Under the pieces are notes generated by a model. The model was not told the origin of the DNA, did no database searches, and worked only from the letters and a program-made list of their open reading frames with translations. The position numbers were made by a program, and so were the translations under genes. DNA of 30,570 nt from Eimeria necatrix (taxonomy: Eukaryota > Apicomplexa > Conoidasida > Eucoccidiorida > Eimeriidae): the NCBI RefSeq assembly GCF_000499385.1, contig NW_013654322.1, forward strand, positions 1 to 30,570. The letters are read 5' to 3'. Shown here piece after piece: positions 30,503 through 30,570 of the stretch. Numbering within the stretch: the stretch's first letter is position 1; every line of letters starts with the position of its first letter.

Positions 30503-30570
<68 letters not shown>
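30503..30570. repeat. Pure (CAG)n tract at the window end
   Basis: More than 22 perfect CAG units run off the right edge, the longest pure tract in the window. Its true length cannot be seen here. Confidence 0.95.

Overview
The window looks like nuclear DNA of a coccidian apicomplexan, almost certainly an Eimeria species. It is saturated with CAG/CTG trinucleotide repeats in coding and non-coding DNA. Conserved eukaryotic proteins are interrupted by long homopolymer runs of Ala, Gln and Ser, introns are short (67 to about 400 bases), and AAACCCT-type telomere-like repeats lie inside introns. The exact species cannot be read from the sequence. The CAG repeats make all six frames look open, so I accepted a gene only where non-repetitive blocks match a known family or where splice phases agree from exon to exon.

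Layout. (1) 1-3492, minus: part of NOT1/CNOT1, scaffold of the CCR4-NOT deadenylase, five exons in the window, running off the left edge. (2) 4417-5376, minus: a doubtful low-complexity ORF. (3) About 5.4-8.1 kb: an AT-rich, gene-poor island with (TA)n, an 11-base minisatellite and a TGCATGCA array; 8.1-9.0 kb is CAG/CAA-rich spacer. (4) 9002-10810, minus: ARV1, an ER sterol-homeostasis membrane protein. (5) 10811-11871: divergent intergenic region holding an orphan stretch like the start of ITPase. (6) 11872 to about 23425, plus: MON2, a very large Golgi/endosome trafficking protein, modelled as 11 exons (about 3,119 residues). Two consecutive-numbered introns (4 and 5, flanking exon 5) carry telomere-like repeats in opposite orientation. 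(7) 24585-25681, minus: eIF3 subunit k, two exons. (8) 26293-27615, plus: a probable mitochondrial protein with a short block like succinate dehydrogenase assembly factor 2. (9) 27616-29797: intergenic, with a 29-base alternating tandem repeat and a cluster of palindromic elements. (10) 29798-30169, minus: a probable terminal exon with a His-rich segment. The window ends in a pure CAG tract.

The genes are unrelated housekeeping genes (mRNA decay, lipid homeostasis, vesicle traffic, translation initiation, perhaps respiratory complex assembly), not a pathway cluster. The most notable unexplained signal is a dispersed quasi-palindrome, core GGTGTAC-AG/GT-ACACC, seen about twenty times in intergenic DNA, introns and coding sequence, with its densest cluster at 29.1-29.3 kb. 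Also notable are a GC-AG intron whose phase fits NOT1, CTG tracts placed just inside 5' splice sites, and the telomere-like introns of MON2.
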